Source: CAZJWC01 sp964550125 (GTDB lineage: Bacteria; Bacillota; Clostridia; Christensenellales; Borkfalkiaceae). Taken from it: a DNA stretch of 64,000 nucleotides. Position numbers and translations under genes: made by a program. Position 1 is the stretch's first letter. Every line of letters begins with the position of its first letter. Under the pieces are notes generated by a model. The model ran no database searches and had not been told where the DNA came from. It was given only the letters and a program-made list of their open reading frames with translations. Where the stretch lies: the NCBI GenBank assembly GCA_964550125.1, contig CAZJWC010000004.1:62001-126000 (forward strand), read 5' to 3'. This document shows, in pieces, positions 17,955-27,809 of this stretch.

Positions 17955-18848
17955 ATGAAAAGTGGATATGTTGCCGTTGTTGGTAGGGCAAATGCAGGAA
18001 AAAGCACTTTAATAAATGTACTTGTTGGCGAGAAGGTGGCAATCGTTTCACCCAAACCACAAACAACAAGAGATAGAATTTTAGGGGTACTAACTAAGGA
18101 GGATTATCAAATAGTCTTTGTTGATACTCCCGGTATTTATAAAGCAGATACTGAACTTTCAAAAAGGATGTTACATACTGCTGAAATTTCAGCAAACGAT
18201 GTGGACTTGATTTTATATGTTCATGACGGACATAAGGGTGTCAGTGATGATGACATAAAACTTATAAAAAAATATAAGTCAAACGGTATAGATATGTTGA
18301 TGGCTTATACAAAAATTGACATTATGAACGAGGAAAAAATTCCTGCTGACGTTGAAAGACTTTATAACGAAGGGATTGATGTTGATTTTTATCCCATTTC
18401 AGCAAGAAAGGGGAAAAACATCTCTAAACTTGAAAAAGCAATAGTTGAAAAATTACCCGAAGGAGATAATATTTTTGAGGAAGAAATTATAACTGATAAA
18501 TCGGATAAATTTATGATTGCTGAAATAATGAGAGAAAAAATCCTAGTTAAGTATGACAAGGAAATTCCTCACGGTATAGCAGTTATAGTAAATAAATTTA
18601 AAAAGAGAGAAAGTGGTAATATTTACGATATTGACCTTGATATTATTTGTGAAAAGGATAACCATAAAGCAATCATTATAGGTAAGCAAGGAAAAGCCTT
18701 AAAGGATACTCTTTCATTTGCTAGAGAGTCAATGGAAAAATTGCTTTGTGGAAAGGTGTATCTTACTGCGTTTGTAAAGGTTAAAGAGGCTTGGAGAGAT
18801 AGACCTAATCTTTTAAAAGAATATGGTTATGATGAAAATGACAACTGA
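17955..18848 (+). CDS. era: GTPase Era
   Basis: 297 residues, full length. The G1 motif GRANAGKST is at residues 10-18, G3 is DTPG, G4 is TKID, and a C-terminal KH RNA-binding domain contains IIGKQGKALK. Era binds the 3' end of 16S rRNA and is needed for 30S maturation. It lies between ybeY and yqzL, as in Bacillus. Confidence 0.96.
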   Translation: MKSGYVAVVGRANAGKSTLINVLVGEKVAIVSPKPQTTRDRILGVLTKEDYQIVFVDTPGIYKADTELSKRMLHTAEISANDVDLILYVHDGHKGVSDDDIKLIKKYKSNGIDMLMAYTKIDIMNEEKIPADVERLYNEGIDVDFYPISARKGKNISKLEKAIVEKLPEGDNIFEEEIITDKSDKFMIAEIMREKILVKYDKEIPHGIAVIVNKFKKRESGNIYDIDLDIICEKDNHKAIIIGKQGKALKDTLSFARESMEKLLCGKVYLTAFVKVKEAWRDRPNLLKEYGYDENDN

Positions 18849-18899
18849 AATATAAGAATATTGACATAAATCTTGCGTATAATAAATTAGGAGGAGTTT

Positions 18900-19007
18900 A
18901 TGTCAAATTTTTATAAAGATAATGAGTCAGCAGATGTTGCTTGGAAACTATTTGAAAAAACAGGCAGTATCTCTTACTATATGTTATATAGACAATTAAA
19001 AAAATAA
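18900..19007 (+). CDS. yqzL: YqzL family small protein
   Basis: 35 residues, with strong GGAGGAG before ATG. The core SADVAWKLFEKTGSISYYMLY matches the YqzL pattern (AW.LFE.TG....YLLY). It lies exactly between era and recO as in other Firmicutes. Function unknown. Confidence 0.88.
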   Translation: MSNFYKDNESADVAWKLFEKTGSISYYMLYRQLKK

Positions 19008-19017
19008 AAGGTTTTTT

Positions 19018-19743
19018 ATGGCTCAAATAGTAAAAGCACTTATGCTAAAAAGCGTTAAATATAAAGATAATGATAAGATGCTTACTTTGTTTACAGATGA
19101 TATGGGTAAGGTAGGTGCTATCGCAAGGGGAGTAACTAAACAAAACGCTAAATTAAAATTTTTGGCACAGCCTTTTGCTTTTTGTGAGTATTCTCTTGTA
19201 AAAAAAGCAGATAGGTATACGATAACTTCAGGAACACTAATTGAAAGTTTTTTTGAAATAAGCAGTGATATTTTAAAAACTTATTCAGCCTATGCTGTCC
19301 TTGAAATGTGTGATAAACTTTTTCTAGAAGGTGTATCTTGTACCGATATGCTTACTCTTTCTGTCAATACTCTAAAGGAGATTTCCCTAGGCGATTGTTT
19401 AACTGCTCTCATATCTTTTATGTTAAACGCTTTTTCTATTTTAGGTTATGAACTTGTGGTTGATAACTGTAAAAAATGTGGACAACCTTTAACTGATGAT
19501 GTTTTTTTTAGTTTTGACGAAAGGGAGTTTTATTGTAAGGATTGTCCAAATGGAAAAATGATTACTGCATTGACCTTTAATGATTTAAAAAAGTTTTTAG
19601 GGCTGTCCTTTAAAATTGTTGAAAGTAGGGATGTAGATATAAAACTTTTGCGTTTTTTGTATGCGTATTTAAAATACAATTTTGAGATTGAAATAAATAG
19701 TATAAATGAATTACTACGCTTAAAGGAGTTGGAAAATGGTTAG
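19018..19743 (+). CDS. recO: DNA repair protein RecO
   Basis: 241 residues. An N-terminal OB-fold (KALMLKSVKYKDNDKMLTLFTDDMGKVGAIARGV) is followed by a helical domain and a four-cysteine zinc site (CKKC at about 158-161, CKDC at about 182-185). RecO loads RecA with RecR onto SSB-coated DNA. It starts 10 bases after yqzL. Confidence 0.95.
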   Translation: MAQIVKALMLKSVKYKDNDKMLTLFTDDMGKVGAIARGVTKQNAKLKFLAQPFAFCEYSLVKKADRYTITSGTLIESFFEISSDILKTYSAYAVLEMCDKLFLEGVSCTDMLTLSVNTLKEISLGDCLTALISFMLNAFSILGYELVVDNCKKCGQPLTDDVFFSFDEREFYCKDCPNGKMITALTFNDLKKFLGLSFKIVESRDVDIKLLRFLYAYLKYNFEIEINSINELLRLKELENG

Positions 19744-20371
19744 TTACAGACAGGAGGAAAAGAAAGATAAGCATAATGCTGAACAAACGGTAAGAGAAGC
19801 GTTTTGGAATAAATATATGCCAGGCTGTGTTGAGCATTATTTAGTACATATTTTGCGAGAAAAGGAGTGCTTTATCCCTGAACTCGCATTCGTTGGAGAA
19901 AAGGATTCACAAATTGTTGGGGCAGTGTATTATACAAAGATTGCTTTAAAAACAAACAAAGGAAAGGAGTATATTTGTGCTAATTTAGGACCTGTTGCTG
20001 TATTGCCCGACTTACAAAATCAAGGGGTGGGTGCAGGTTTGATAGGTATAACAAAACAGATTTGCAAGATGATAGGATATAAATGTATTTTTCTTGTTGG
20101 AGATGTAAACTATTATTCCCGTTTTGGTTTTGTTCAGGCTGAAAAGTTTGGCATTAAATATGGGGAGGACTTTTTCCCTAAATTCTTGTGTTGTGAACTT
20201 GAGGAGAATTTTTTAAAAGATAAAGAGGGTAGTGCTATTGAGGACGAAGCATTTAATATTGACTATTCAAAGGTTAATACTTTTAATACCTCTTTTCCAA
20301 GAAAGGAAAAACTTGTGCTTCCTACACAAATTTTTGATGAAAACGGAAACTTTATAGGAGATAAAAATTAG
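19736..20371 (+). CDS. GNAT family N-acetyltransferase
   Basis: 211 residues. GNAT core: an acceptor-side N-terminus (YRQEEKKD...), a central strand with LGPVAVLPDLQNQGVGAGLI including the Q/RxxGxG/A acetyl-CoA loop, then YYSRFGFVQAEKFGIKY. It resembles the YhbS/Eis-like group. The substrate cannot be predicted. The start overlaps recO by 8 bases, so it closes the operon. Confidence 0.88.
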   Translation: MVSYRQEEKKDKHNAEQTVREAFWNKYMPGCVEHYLVHILREKECFIPELAFVGEKDSQIVGAVYYTKIALKTNKGKEYICANLGPVAVLPDLQNQGVGAGLIGITKQICKMIGYKCIFLVGDVNYYSRFGFVQAEKFGIKYGEDFFPKFLCCELEENFLKDKEGSAIEDEAFNIDYSKVNTFNTSFPRKEKLVLPTQIFDENGNFIGDKN

Positions 20372-20379
20372 ATTTCACA

Positions 20380-20411
20380 AAAACACTAGCCATTTTAGTT
20401 AGTGTTTTTTT
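20380..20411 (+). terminator. Terminator of the yqfC-recO operon
   Basis: Stem AAAACACTA / TAGTGTTTT with an 11-base loop and a T run. Confidence 0.85.
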
Positions 20412-20461
20412 ATATTGTTAACAAATTATTAAAAATTTCACTTAAAAGGTGGTTAATATAC

Positions 20462-20490
20462 TTGTATTTTTTTATCTTTTATATTAAAAT
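20462..20490 (+). promoter_or_regulatory. Probable sigma-A promoter for ppdK
   Basis: TTGTAT (20462-20467), 17 bases, TAAAAT (20485-20490). Confidence 0.55.
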
Positions 20491-20544
20491 ATTTAAATAA
20501 TTTAACAATTATAAAGCAATAAAATAAATAAGCAGGAGAAATAA

Positions 20545-23184
20545 ATGTCTAAAAAATTCGTTTACCTTTTTAGCGAAGGTAATGCAACAATGCGTGAACT
20601 TTTAGGTGGTAAGGGTGCTAACCTTGCTGAAATGACAGGTCTTGGTATGCCCGTTCCACACGGTTTTACTATCTCAACTGAGGCTTGTACTCAATACTAT
20701 GATGATAACGAAGTTATCAATGAAGAAATTAAAAAAGAAATTTTTGAAAACTTGAAAAAACTTGAAGAAATTTCAGGTAAGAAGTTTGGCGATTTAGAAA
20801 ATCCCCTACTTGTATCAGTTCGTTCAGGTGCTAGAGCGTCAATGCCTGGTATGATGGATACTATTTTGAATTTAGGTTTAAATGATACAGTAGTTGAAAG
20901 TTTTGCAAAAAAGACGGGTAATCCTCGTTTTGCATACGACAGTTATAGAAGATTTATTCAAATGTACTCCGATGTAGTTATGGAAGTTGGTAAAAAGTAC
21001 TTTGAAGAATTGATTGATAAAATGAAAGAAGAAAAGGGAGTAACTCAAGATACTGAACTTACTGCCGAAGATTTAAAGTGTCTTGCAAATCAATTTAAGG
21101 CAGAGTATAAATCTAAAATCGGTGTTGACTTCCCTCAGGACCCTGCAGAGCAACTTATGGGTGCCGTAAGAGCAGTATTTAGAAGTTGGAATAACCCTCG
21201 TGCTATCTATTATAGAAGGATGAACGATATCCCTTCAAGTTGGGGTACTGCCGTTAATGTTCAAATGATGGTATTTGGTAATATGGGTAACACTTCTGGT
21301 ACAGGTGTTGCATTTACTCGTAACCCTGCAACTGGTGAGAAAAAACTATACGGTGAATATCTTATGAACGCACAAGGTGAGGACGTAGTTGCCGGTGTAA
21401 GAACTCCTCAAACTATTGACCAACTTGCAAAAGAAAATCCCGCAGTATATGAACAATTCGTAAATGTTGCAAATTCATTAGAGCAACATTATAGAGATAT
21501 GCAAGACATGGAGTTTACTATTGAAGATGGTAAATTATTTATGTTGCAAACAAGAAATGGTAAAAGAACTGCTGCTGCAGCCCTTCAAATTGCTTGTGAT
21601 TTAGTAGATGAAGGTATGATTACTGAAAAGGAAGCAGTGCTTTCCATTGACCCTAAGCAATTAGATGCTTTATTGCACCCTCAATTTGATTCAGTTGCAT
21701 TAAAGCAAGCAAAACCTGTTGCTCAAGCATTGGCTGCATCTCCCGGTGCTGCTTGTGGTAAAATTGTTTTCACTGCTGAAGATGTTTGTGATTGGGTTAA
21801 AAATAAAGGCGAAAAGAAGGTTATTCTAGTTCGTCTTGAAACTTCACCTGAAGATATTGAAGGTATGCACTTTGCTCAAGGTATCTTAACAGTTCGTGGT
21901 GGTATGACTTCTCACGCAGCAGTAGTTGCTCGTGGTATGGGTACTTGCTGTGTTTCTGGTTGTGGCGAAATTAAAATCAATGAAGAAAAGAAAGAATTTA
22001 CTCTTGCCGGAAAGACTTATAAAGAGGGTGACTGGATTTCACTTGACGGTTCAACAGGTAACATCTATGGCGAGGCTATCAAGACTGTTGACGCATCACT
22101 TTCAGGTAACTTTGGCAGACTAATGGCTTGGGCTGATAAGTATAGAGCATTGCAAGTAAGAACTAATGCTGATACTCCTGCTGACGCTAAACAAGCCCGT
22201 TCATTTGGCGCTGAAGGTATTGGCCTTTGCAGAACTGAACATATGTTCTTTGAGCCTGACAGAATTTCAGCGATTAGAGAGATGATTTGTTCGGATACAG
22301 TTGAACAAAGAGAAACTGCTTTGAATAAACTATTACCCATGCAACAAGGCGACTTTGAAAAGTTGTATGAAGCATTAGAAGGTTGCCCCGTTACAATCCG
22401 TTTCCTTGACCCTCCTTTGCATGAGTTTGTTCCTACAGAAGAAAAGGATATCGAATTACTTGCAAAAACTCAAGGAAAAACAGTTGATGATATTAAGGCT
22501 ATCATTTCATCATTGCATGAGTTTAACCCCATGATGGGACATCGTGGTTGCCGTCTTGCAGTAACTTACCCTGAAATTGCAGTTATGCAAACAAAGGCAG
22601 TTATCCGTGCAGCAATCAACGTTCAAAAGACTCATAAGGATTGGAATATCGTTCCCGAAATTATGATTCCTCTAGTTGGTGAAATTGCCGAACTAAAATA
22701 TGTTAAAAATGTAGTTTGTCAAACTGCAGACGCTGAAATTAAAGAAGCAGGTATTGAAATGCACTATAAAGTTGGTACTATGATTGAAATTCCTCGTGCT
22801 GCTTTAACTGCTGATGAAATTGCCAAAGAAGCAGAATTCTTCTCATTTGGTACTAACGACTTAACTCAAATGACTTTTGGTTTTAGCCGTGATGACGCAG
22901 GTAAGTTCCTTTCAGCATACTATGATAGAAAAATCTACGAGTTTGACCCCTTTGCAAAACTTGACCAAACAGGTGTTGGTAAGCTTGTAAAAATGGCTAG
23001 CGAATTAGGTAAGTCTACTCGCCCTGATATCAAACTTGGTATCTGTGGTGAACACGGTGGCGATCCCTCAACTATCGAATTCTGCCATAAGGTTGGCTTA
23101 ACTTATGTAAGTTGTTCACCTTACAGAGTTCCCATCGCAAGACTTGCTGCTGCTCAAGCAAATCTTAAATTCCCTAGAAACTAA
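20545..23184 (+). CDS. ppdK: Pyruvate, phosphate dikinase
   Basis: 879 residues, full length. It has an N-terminal nucleotide-binding domain (GGKGANLAEM near the start), a central phosphohistidine domain with GGMTSHAAVVARG (His457 phosphorylated) and a C-terminal PEP/pyruvate TIM barrel with catalytic Cys834 in GICGEHGGD. It interconverts ATP, phosphate and pyruvate with AMP, PPi and PEP. In anaerobic Clostridia it can work as a PPi-saving glycolytic or gluconeogenic step. Monocistronic, with its own promoter and terminator. Confidence 0.97.
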   Translation: MSKKFVYLFSEGNATMRELLGGKGANLAEMTGLGMPVPHGFTISTEACTQYYDDNEVINEEIKKEIFENLKKLEEISGKKFGDLENPLLVSVRSGARASMPGMMDTILNLGLNDTVVESFAKKTGNPRFAYDSYRRFIQMYSDVVMEVGKKYFEELIDKMKEEKGVTQDTELTAEDLKCLANQFKAEYKSKIGVDFPQDPAEQLMGAVRAVFRSWNNPRAIYYRRMNDIPSSWGTAVNVQMMVFGNMGNTSGTGVAFTRNPATGEKKLYGEYLMNAQGEDVVAGVRTPQTIDQLAKENPAVYEQFVNVANSLEQHYRDMQDMEFTIEDGKLFMLQTRNGKRTAAAALQIACDLVDEGMITEKEAVLSIDPKQLDALLHPQFDSVALKQAKPVAQALAASPGAACGKIVFTAEDVCDWVKNKGEKKVILVRLETSPEDIEGMHFAQGILTVRGGMTSHAAVVARGMGTCCVSGCGEIKINEEKKEFTLAGKTYKEGDWISLDGSTGNIYGEAIKTVDASLSGNFGRLMAWADKYRALQVRTNADTPADAKQARSFGAEGIGLCRTEHMFFEPDRISAIREMICSDTVEQRETALNKLLPMQQGDFEKLYEALEGCPVTIRFLDPPLHEFVPTEEKDIELLAKTQGKTVDDIKAIISSLHEFNPMMGHRGCRLAVTYPEIAVMQTKAVIRAAINVQKTHKDWNIVPEIMIPLVGEIAELKYVKNVVCQTADAEIKEAGIEMHYKVGTMIEIPRAALTADEIAKEAEFFSFGTNDLTQMTFGFSRDDAGKFLSAYYDRKIYEFDPFAKLDQTGVGKLVKMASELGKSTRPDIKLGICGEHGGDPSTIEFCHKVGLTYVSCSPYRVPIARLAAAQANLKFPRN

Positions 23185-23194
23185 TAATAAATAT

Positions 23195-23228
23195 AAAAGC
23201 AACAAGTAAAACTTGTTGCTTTTTTTTA
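23195..23228 (+). terminator. Intrinsic terminator after ppdK
   Basis: A 13-bp stem (AAAAGCAACAAGT / ACTTGTTGCTTTT) with an AAA loop and a long T run. Confidence 0.95.
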
Positions 23229-23374
23229 TAAGTAGAGTTGAATTTTCTATGCCGATAGGATATTTGATTTTTAATTTATTTATCATAAAACACTTCTAAC
23301 TAATTATAAATATAAAATATATTAAATTCAAACGATAACCTATAATTTATGTTGCAGAAATATATTTTCAATTA

Positions 23375-23403
23375 TTGATAAAATGATTTGTTTAGTGTAT
23401 AAT
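23375..23403 (+). promoter_or_regulatory. Sigma-A promoter for ABC exporter operon
   Basis: TTGATA (23375-23380), 17 bases, TATAAT (23398-23403). Confidence 0.8.
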
Positions 23404-23433
23404 TAAGATGTATTAAAATTTAGGAGTATCAAA

Positions 23434-24147
23434 ATGCTAAAAATAACTAATCTTACAAAGTCGTATGGAGATAAAAAAGCCGTTGATAATTTAGACTTGC
23501 ATATTCGTGCAGGAGAGATTTATGGCTTTATAGGACACAACGGAGCAGGTAAAACAACTACGCTAAAAGCCTGTGCTGGACTTTTGCCTTTTGATTACGG
23601 TCAAATTTTAATAAATAATAAGTCAATTTTAGACTTCCCCGTTGAGTGCAAGAAAGAGTTGGCATATATTCCTGACAATCCTGAAGTATATGATTTTATG
23701 TCAGGAATTAAGTTTTTAAATTTTATCGCTGATGTGTATGATATTTCAATAAAAGATAGAACAAAAGATATAAATAAGTATGCCGAACTTTTTGATATTA
23801 CTGCCGACTTGGCACTTCCTATAAGTGCTTATTCACACGGTATGAAGCAAAAATTGGTAATAATCTCAGCATTGATACATCGTCCCAAAGTTATAATAAT
23901 GGACGAACCTTTTGTTGGCCTTGACCCTGTTGCTTCCTATACTTTAAAACAGTTAATGCGTGAACATTGCGATAATGGTGGAGCAATTTTCTTTTCTACT
24001 CACGTCCTTTCTGTTGCTGAAAAACTTTGCGATAAAATTGCAATAATAAAAAATGGCAAATTGATTAAATCGGGTGTAGTTGAAGATGTGATAGGAGATG
24101 AATCTCTTGAAAACGTTTTTTTAGAGTTGGAGGATAAAAATGTTTAG
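23434..24147 (+). CDS. ABC transporter ATP-binding protein
   Basis: 237 residues, one ABC domain: Walker A GHNGAGKT (34-41), a signature-like SHGMKQK (atypical for LSGGQ), Walker B VIIMDEPFVGLDP, and the switch histidine in STHVLSVAE. Typical of ABC-2-type exporters. Its last 8 bases overlap the permease gene. Confidence 0.93.
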   Translation: MLKITNLTKSYGDKKAVDNLDLHIRAGEIYGFIGHNGAGKTTTLKACAGLLPFDYGQILINNKSILDFPVECKKELAYIPDNPEVYDFMSGIKFLNFIADVYDISIKDRTKDINKYAELFDITADLALPISAYSHGMKQKLVIISALIHRPKVIIMDEPFVGLDPVASYTLKQLMREHCDNGGAIFFSTHVLSVAEKLCDKIAIIKNGKLIKSGVVEDVIGDESLENVFLELEDKNV

Positions 24148-25744
24148 TAAACTTTTTAAAGTTCAATTTTTAAGTTTGTTTTCTGGACTTTTTAAAGGTA
24201 ATAAAAAGGAAAAAATAAGCAAAGGTAAACTATTAGGTGTAATGGCGGTCATTTTGTTTTTGATGTGCTATCTAGTATTTTTCATGTTGATGATTTTTAA
24301 TGGTTTGGCTATTTTGCTTAAAGGTGAAAATGAGCAATGGCTCTATTTTGTTATTGCAACCTTTCTTGCCGTAGTTGTTTCAATTTTAACTACCTTGTTT
24401 TCAACAAAGTCAACTCTCTATAACGCTAAAGATAATAAACTGCTTATATCTATGCCTATTAAAAGTAGCGATATTTTGTTTGTAAGAGTTATCACGCTGT
24501 ATCTTTTTATCTTTATTGTTCAGGCTATTGTACTTTTGCCAGCAGGTATAGTGTATTTTGTTAAAATCGCTTGTAATTCGCAAATGGTGGTTTCCTATAT
24601 TATATTGTTAATTTTATTGCCATTACTTTCCTTGTTCATAAACTGTGTATTGGGTTGGCTGTTTACTTGGTTTTCTGCAAAGGTAAGGTATGCAAATGCG
24701 ATTGGCGTATTCGGGGGTATGTGTCTATTGGCAGGCTATATAGTTTTATGCTTCTATATTAAAGATATAGTTGTCGCAGTCCTTGCTAGTACAGATAAGT
24801 TAACGCATATTTGTCAAACCTATTTTTACTCTTTTTATCAGTTTGGTTTGGCAATGAGTGGTGCAAGTTGGACTTCGCTCCTTATTTCAACAGCAATTTT
24901 GATAATCCCCATGGTGCTGACCTATTGGGTATTATCAAAAACTTTTATAAAACTTGCAACTTCGCCCTTAAAACAGAACCGTATTGAGTACAAAGAAAAA
25001 CCTTTAAAATCGACAACTCAACTTTTGGCATTGATAAAAAAGGATTTTTCAAACTTTATATCTAAACCGGCATATATTATTAACTCCTCAATCGGAGTTA
25101 TAGTTACATTTATTTTCTTTTTGTTTGCAACATTGCAACTAGATACAGTTATTAGACATTATAGTGAAGTACTTAATTACGACCTTAGCAAATATCTCCC
25201 CTATGTTTTAATTGCTTTAATTTGTTGGTTTTCTGGCTTAAATTTTGTTTCTGCTCCCTCAATTTCACTTGAAGCAAAAAATATTTGGCTTTTACAGGTT
25301 GTACCGATTGACTCAAAAAACGTTATTATGGCAAAAGCGTATACACATATGATAGTGTGTATGCCTGTAAATATTCTTTCAGCCATAGTCCTTTCAATCG
25401 TTATGAGATTTACCTTTGTTGAATTTTTATTACTTCTTTTTGTGCCATGTATGTATGTCGCTTTAACTGGGTTGTTTGGCGTTATCGTAAACTTATGGTT
25501 GCCAAAATTTGACTGGCTTAATGAAACGGTCGCAATTAAACAAAGTGCAAGCGTTGGTGTGTCAATGATAGCAAATTTACTCTTTCTTTTAATATTTATA
25601 GTTCTTGCTGTGGTACTAATAAATTATATACCTATTCAAGTTTTTACAATAATGTTCTTTTTGATTATGTTAGTGCTTTATTACGGACTTTACATTTTTG
25701 TATGTAGAAAAGGAAGACAGTTATTTTCAAAACTCAAAAACTAA
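24140..25744 (+). CDS. ABC transporter permease (large ABC-2-like exporter)
   Basis: 534 residues with about twelve hydrophobic segments in two halves, separated by a soluble stretch at about residues 285-310. Translation is coupled to the ATP-binding gene. The substrate is not evident; this class includes putative drug, peptide and lipid exporters. No accessory gene is adjacent. Confidence 0.88.
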   Translation: MFSKLFKVQFLSLFSGLFKGNKKEKISKGKLLGVMAVILFLMCYLVFFMLMIFNGLAILLKGENEQWLYFVIATFLAVVVSILTTLFSTKSTLYNAKDNKLLISMPIKSSDILFVRVITLYLFIFIVQAIVLLPAGIVYFVKIACNSQMVVSYIILLILLPLLSLFINCVLGWLFTWFSAKVRYANAIGVFGGMCLLAGYIVLCFYIKDIVVAVLASTDKLTHICQTYFYSFYQFGLAMSGASWTSLLISTAILIIPMVLTYWVLSKTFIKLATSPLKQNRIEYKEKPLKSTTQLLALIKKDFSNFISKPAYIINSSIGVIVTFIFFLFATLQLDTVIRHYSEVLNYDLSKYLPYVLIALICWFSGLNFVSAPSISLEAKNIWLLQVVPIDSKNVIMAKAYTHMIVCMPVNILSAIVLSIVMRFTFVEFLLLLFVPCMYVALTGLFGVIVNLWLPKFDWLNETVAIKQSASVGVSMIANLLFLLIFIVLAVVLINYIPIQVFTIMFFLIMLVLYYGLYIFVCRKGRQLFSKLKN

Positions 25745-25745
25745 C

Positions 25746-25776
25746 AAAAAAACACTTCTATGAAGTGTTTTTTATT
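25746..25776. terminator. Bidirectional terminator between convergent genes
   Basis: Stem AAAAAACACTTC / GAAGTGTTTTTT with a TAT loop and T-rich flanks. It serves the ABC permease (plus) and the ABC-F gene (minus). Confidence 0.92.
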
Positions 25777-25778
25777 TT

Positions 25779-27656
25779 TTAAATGTACTTTTCATACTCA
25801 AGATAAAGTTCATCAAGTTCAGTTCTCGTTTTTTCAAGCGTGAGTGTAAGTTCTTTTATTTTTTTGTAGTTTGTTGAGTTTTCAGGTAAAGCCATATCGT
25901 TTAAAATAGTTTGTTCAAATTCTTCTTTTTGTGCAATTTCTTTTTCTATGGCTTTTATTTTTTGCTTTTTTTGTACTTCTAACGCTCTCTCCTCTTTGCT
26001 TCTGTAATATGAGTTTTGAATTTTTTCACTTTTTACAGGTTGGTTAGGCTTTGACTGTTGATTTTTGGTGCTTTCTATATATTTGCTATAACTTCCTTCA
26101 AATATTGTAATTGAGTTATCTTTTAAATAGATGATTTTACTTGCAAGTCTATCAATAAAATATCTGTCGTGCGAAACGAATAAAAGAGTTCCTGAAAATT
26201 CCTTTAAACTATTTTCTAACGCCTCTCGTGAAAGTAAGTCCAAATGGTTTGTAGGTTCGTCGAGTATTAAAAAATTACCTTTTTCTGCCTCAAATATTGC
26301 AAGTGCAAGTTTAGCCCTTTCACCACCAGATAGGTTTCCAACCTTTTTGTCAATGTCCTCCTCGGTCAGTTTAACACGCGCAAGTCTTTTCCTTGCTTGC
26401 GTCTGGTCAAAAGTTCTAAACCTACTCCAAAACTCGTATAAAAGAGTGTTGTCTTTGTTAAGGTTTGCATTTTCTTGGTCATAGTATGCCACCTTTACAA
26501 ATCTTCCTAGCGTTATATTGTCATCGTTTTCGCTTGAAATAAATTTTTTAATAAGTGAAGATTTTCCCGTTCCGTTGTCCCCACAAATAGCAACTCTTTC
26601 TCCTCGCTTTATCAATAAGTCTACTTTTTTAAGCAGTTCCTTTTCTCCAGCCTTTAGATTTAAATTTTCTATTTTTAAAACATTTTCATAAGGTTCTGTG
26701 TCGTATTCAAATTTAAATACGGGTGGAGTTTCAGGTTTATAAGGTTTTTCAATTAACTCCATATTTTCAAGTTTTTTTACTCGTGATTGTGCAGATTTTG
26801 CTGTCGTTGCCCTTACAATATTTCTTGCAATGTAGTCCTCTAGTTTTGCAATTTCCTCTTGTTGTTTGTCATATTCTTTTTCCCAAAGTGCAACTTTTTC
26901 AGCTTTTAAAATCTTGTACTTTGAATAGTTGCCTTTATATAGATGTAAGTTTTTATTTTCAAGTTCAATAATTTTTCCTACAAGCCTGTCCAAAAAATAT
27001 CTATCGTGAGAAACTATCAGTATTGAGCCTTTAAAGGAATTAAGGTAGTCTTCAAGCCAAAAAAGAGTTTTTATATCAAGATGGTTGGTAGGTTCGTCAA
27101 GTATTAAAAGTTCAGGTTCTTCAAGGAGTAGTTTGCAAAGTTTTAACCTTGTCTTTTCACCACCACTCATTGTGTTTATCTGTTGGTCGTACATTTTTTC
27201 AAAACCCATACCGTTTAAAATAGTCTTTACCTTAACGTCAACTTGATAACCATCTTTTGCATCAATATATTTTCTTAAATTTTCATATTTTTGGGATAAA
27301 GATTTATACTCAACACTTTCAAACTCAACTGTTGAAAGTTCCTTTTCAATTACAGCAAGTTTTTCAATAGCGTTCAAAACTTCCTCAAAAACAGACCTCA
27401 TCTCAACATAAACTGTATTGTCACTTTCAAAAGTGCTGTTTTGTTCCAGGTAGCCTATTTTTAAATTATTCTTTTTTACAATGTTACCTTTATAAGAGGA
27501 GTATTCTCCTGTTATAATTTTTAATAACGTTGTCTTACCTGCTCCGTTTTGACCAATAAATCCAAGTCTTTCATTTTCATTGATTGTCAGGCAAATGTCC
27601 TTTAAAATATCTTCGTCATCAAAACCAAAACTGACGTGTTGTAAGTCTATTAGCAT
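25779..27656 (-). CDS. ABC-F family ATPase (translation factor type)
   Basis: 625 residues, no membrane segments, two ABC domains in tandem. Walker A GQNGAGKT (35-42) and GDNGTGKS, signatures MSGGEKTRL and LSGGERAKL, and paired Walker B LLILDEPTNHLD and FLILDEPTNHLD. The linker between domains (KAEKVALWEKEYDKQQEEIAKLE...) is the P-site tRNA interaction motif region, and the C-terminus is a charged coiled coil. The family acts on ribosomes rather than in transport; some members give antibiotic protection. Which subclass (Uup, EttA-like or resistance) is undecided. Confidence 0.92.
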   Translation of the reverse strand: MLIDLQHVSFGFDDEDILKDICLTINENERLGFIGQNGAGKTTLLKIITGEYSSYKGNIVKKNNLKIGYLEQNSTFESDNTVYVEMRSVFEEVLNAIEKLAVIEKELSTVEFESVEYKSLSQKYENLRKYIDAKDGYQVDVKVKTILNGMGFEKMYDQQINTMSGGEKTRLKLCKLLLEEPELLILDEPTNHLDIKTLFWLEDYLNSFKGSILIVSHDRYFLDRLVGKIIELENKNLHLYKGNYSKYKILKAEKVALWEKEYDKQQEEIAKLEDYIARNIVRATTAKSAQSRVKKLENMELIEKPYKPETPPVFKFEYDTEPYENVLKIENLNLKAGEKELLKKVDLLIKRGERVAICGDNGTGKSSLIKKFISSENDDNITLGRFVKVAYYDQENANLNKDNTLLYEFWSRFRTFDQTQARKRLARVKLTEEDIDKKVGNLSGGERAKLALAIFEAEKGNFLILDEPTNHLDLLSREALENSLKEFSGTLLFVSHDRYFIDRLASKIIYLKDNSITIFEGSYSKYIESTKNQQSKPNQPVKSEKIQNSYYRSKEERALEVQKKQKIKAIEKEIAQKEEFEQTILNDMALPENSTNYKKIKELTLTLEKTRTELDELYLEYEKYI

Positions 27657-27686
27657 TATTTTTTCCTTTTATTGCATACTATTTTT

Positions 27687-27809
27687 ATGAAAAAAATAGA
27701 TTATCAAAACATTTTAAATTTAGAAAGGAGAATAGAGTTCACCTCTCCTGAAAAGGTTGCTCCACTCCTAAAAAAACTCATAAAATTGAAGAAGAATTTT
27801 TATAGTTAG
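27687..27809 (+). CDS. Possible 40-residue Lys-rich protein
   Basis: ATG 27687 to TAG 27809 lies between divergent-side ABC-F and the end of the radical SAM gene. Its product (MKKIDYQNILNLERRIE..., C-terminus LLKKLIKLKKNFYS) is plausible as a small basic helical protein. No ribosome site or promoter is visible. Support comes from its stop codon overlapping that of the convergent neighbour in a TTAG tetramer, the arrangement seen at other convergent pairs in this window. Confidence 0.3.
   Translation: MKKIDYQNILNLERRIEFTSPEKVAPLLKKLIKLKKNFYS

Noticed and set aside
18861..18883. Promoter between era and yqzL (TTGACA then TATAAT)
   Set aside because: The two boxes are only 11 bases apart, too close for a sigma-A promoter.
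26131..26484. Plus-strand frame opposite the ABC-F gene
   Set aside because: Complement of a conserved ATPase domain; Ser/Leu-rich shadow with no start signals.
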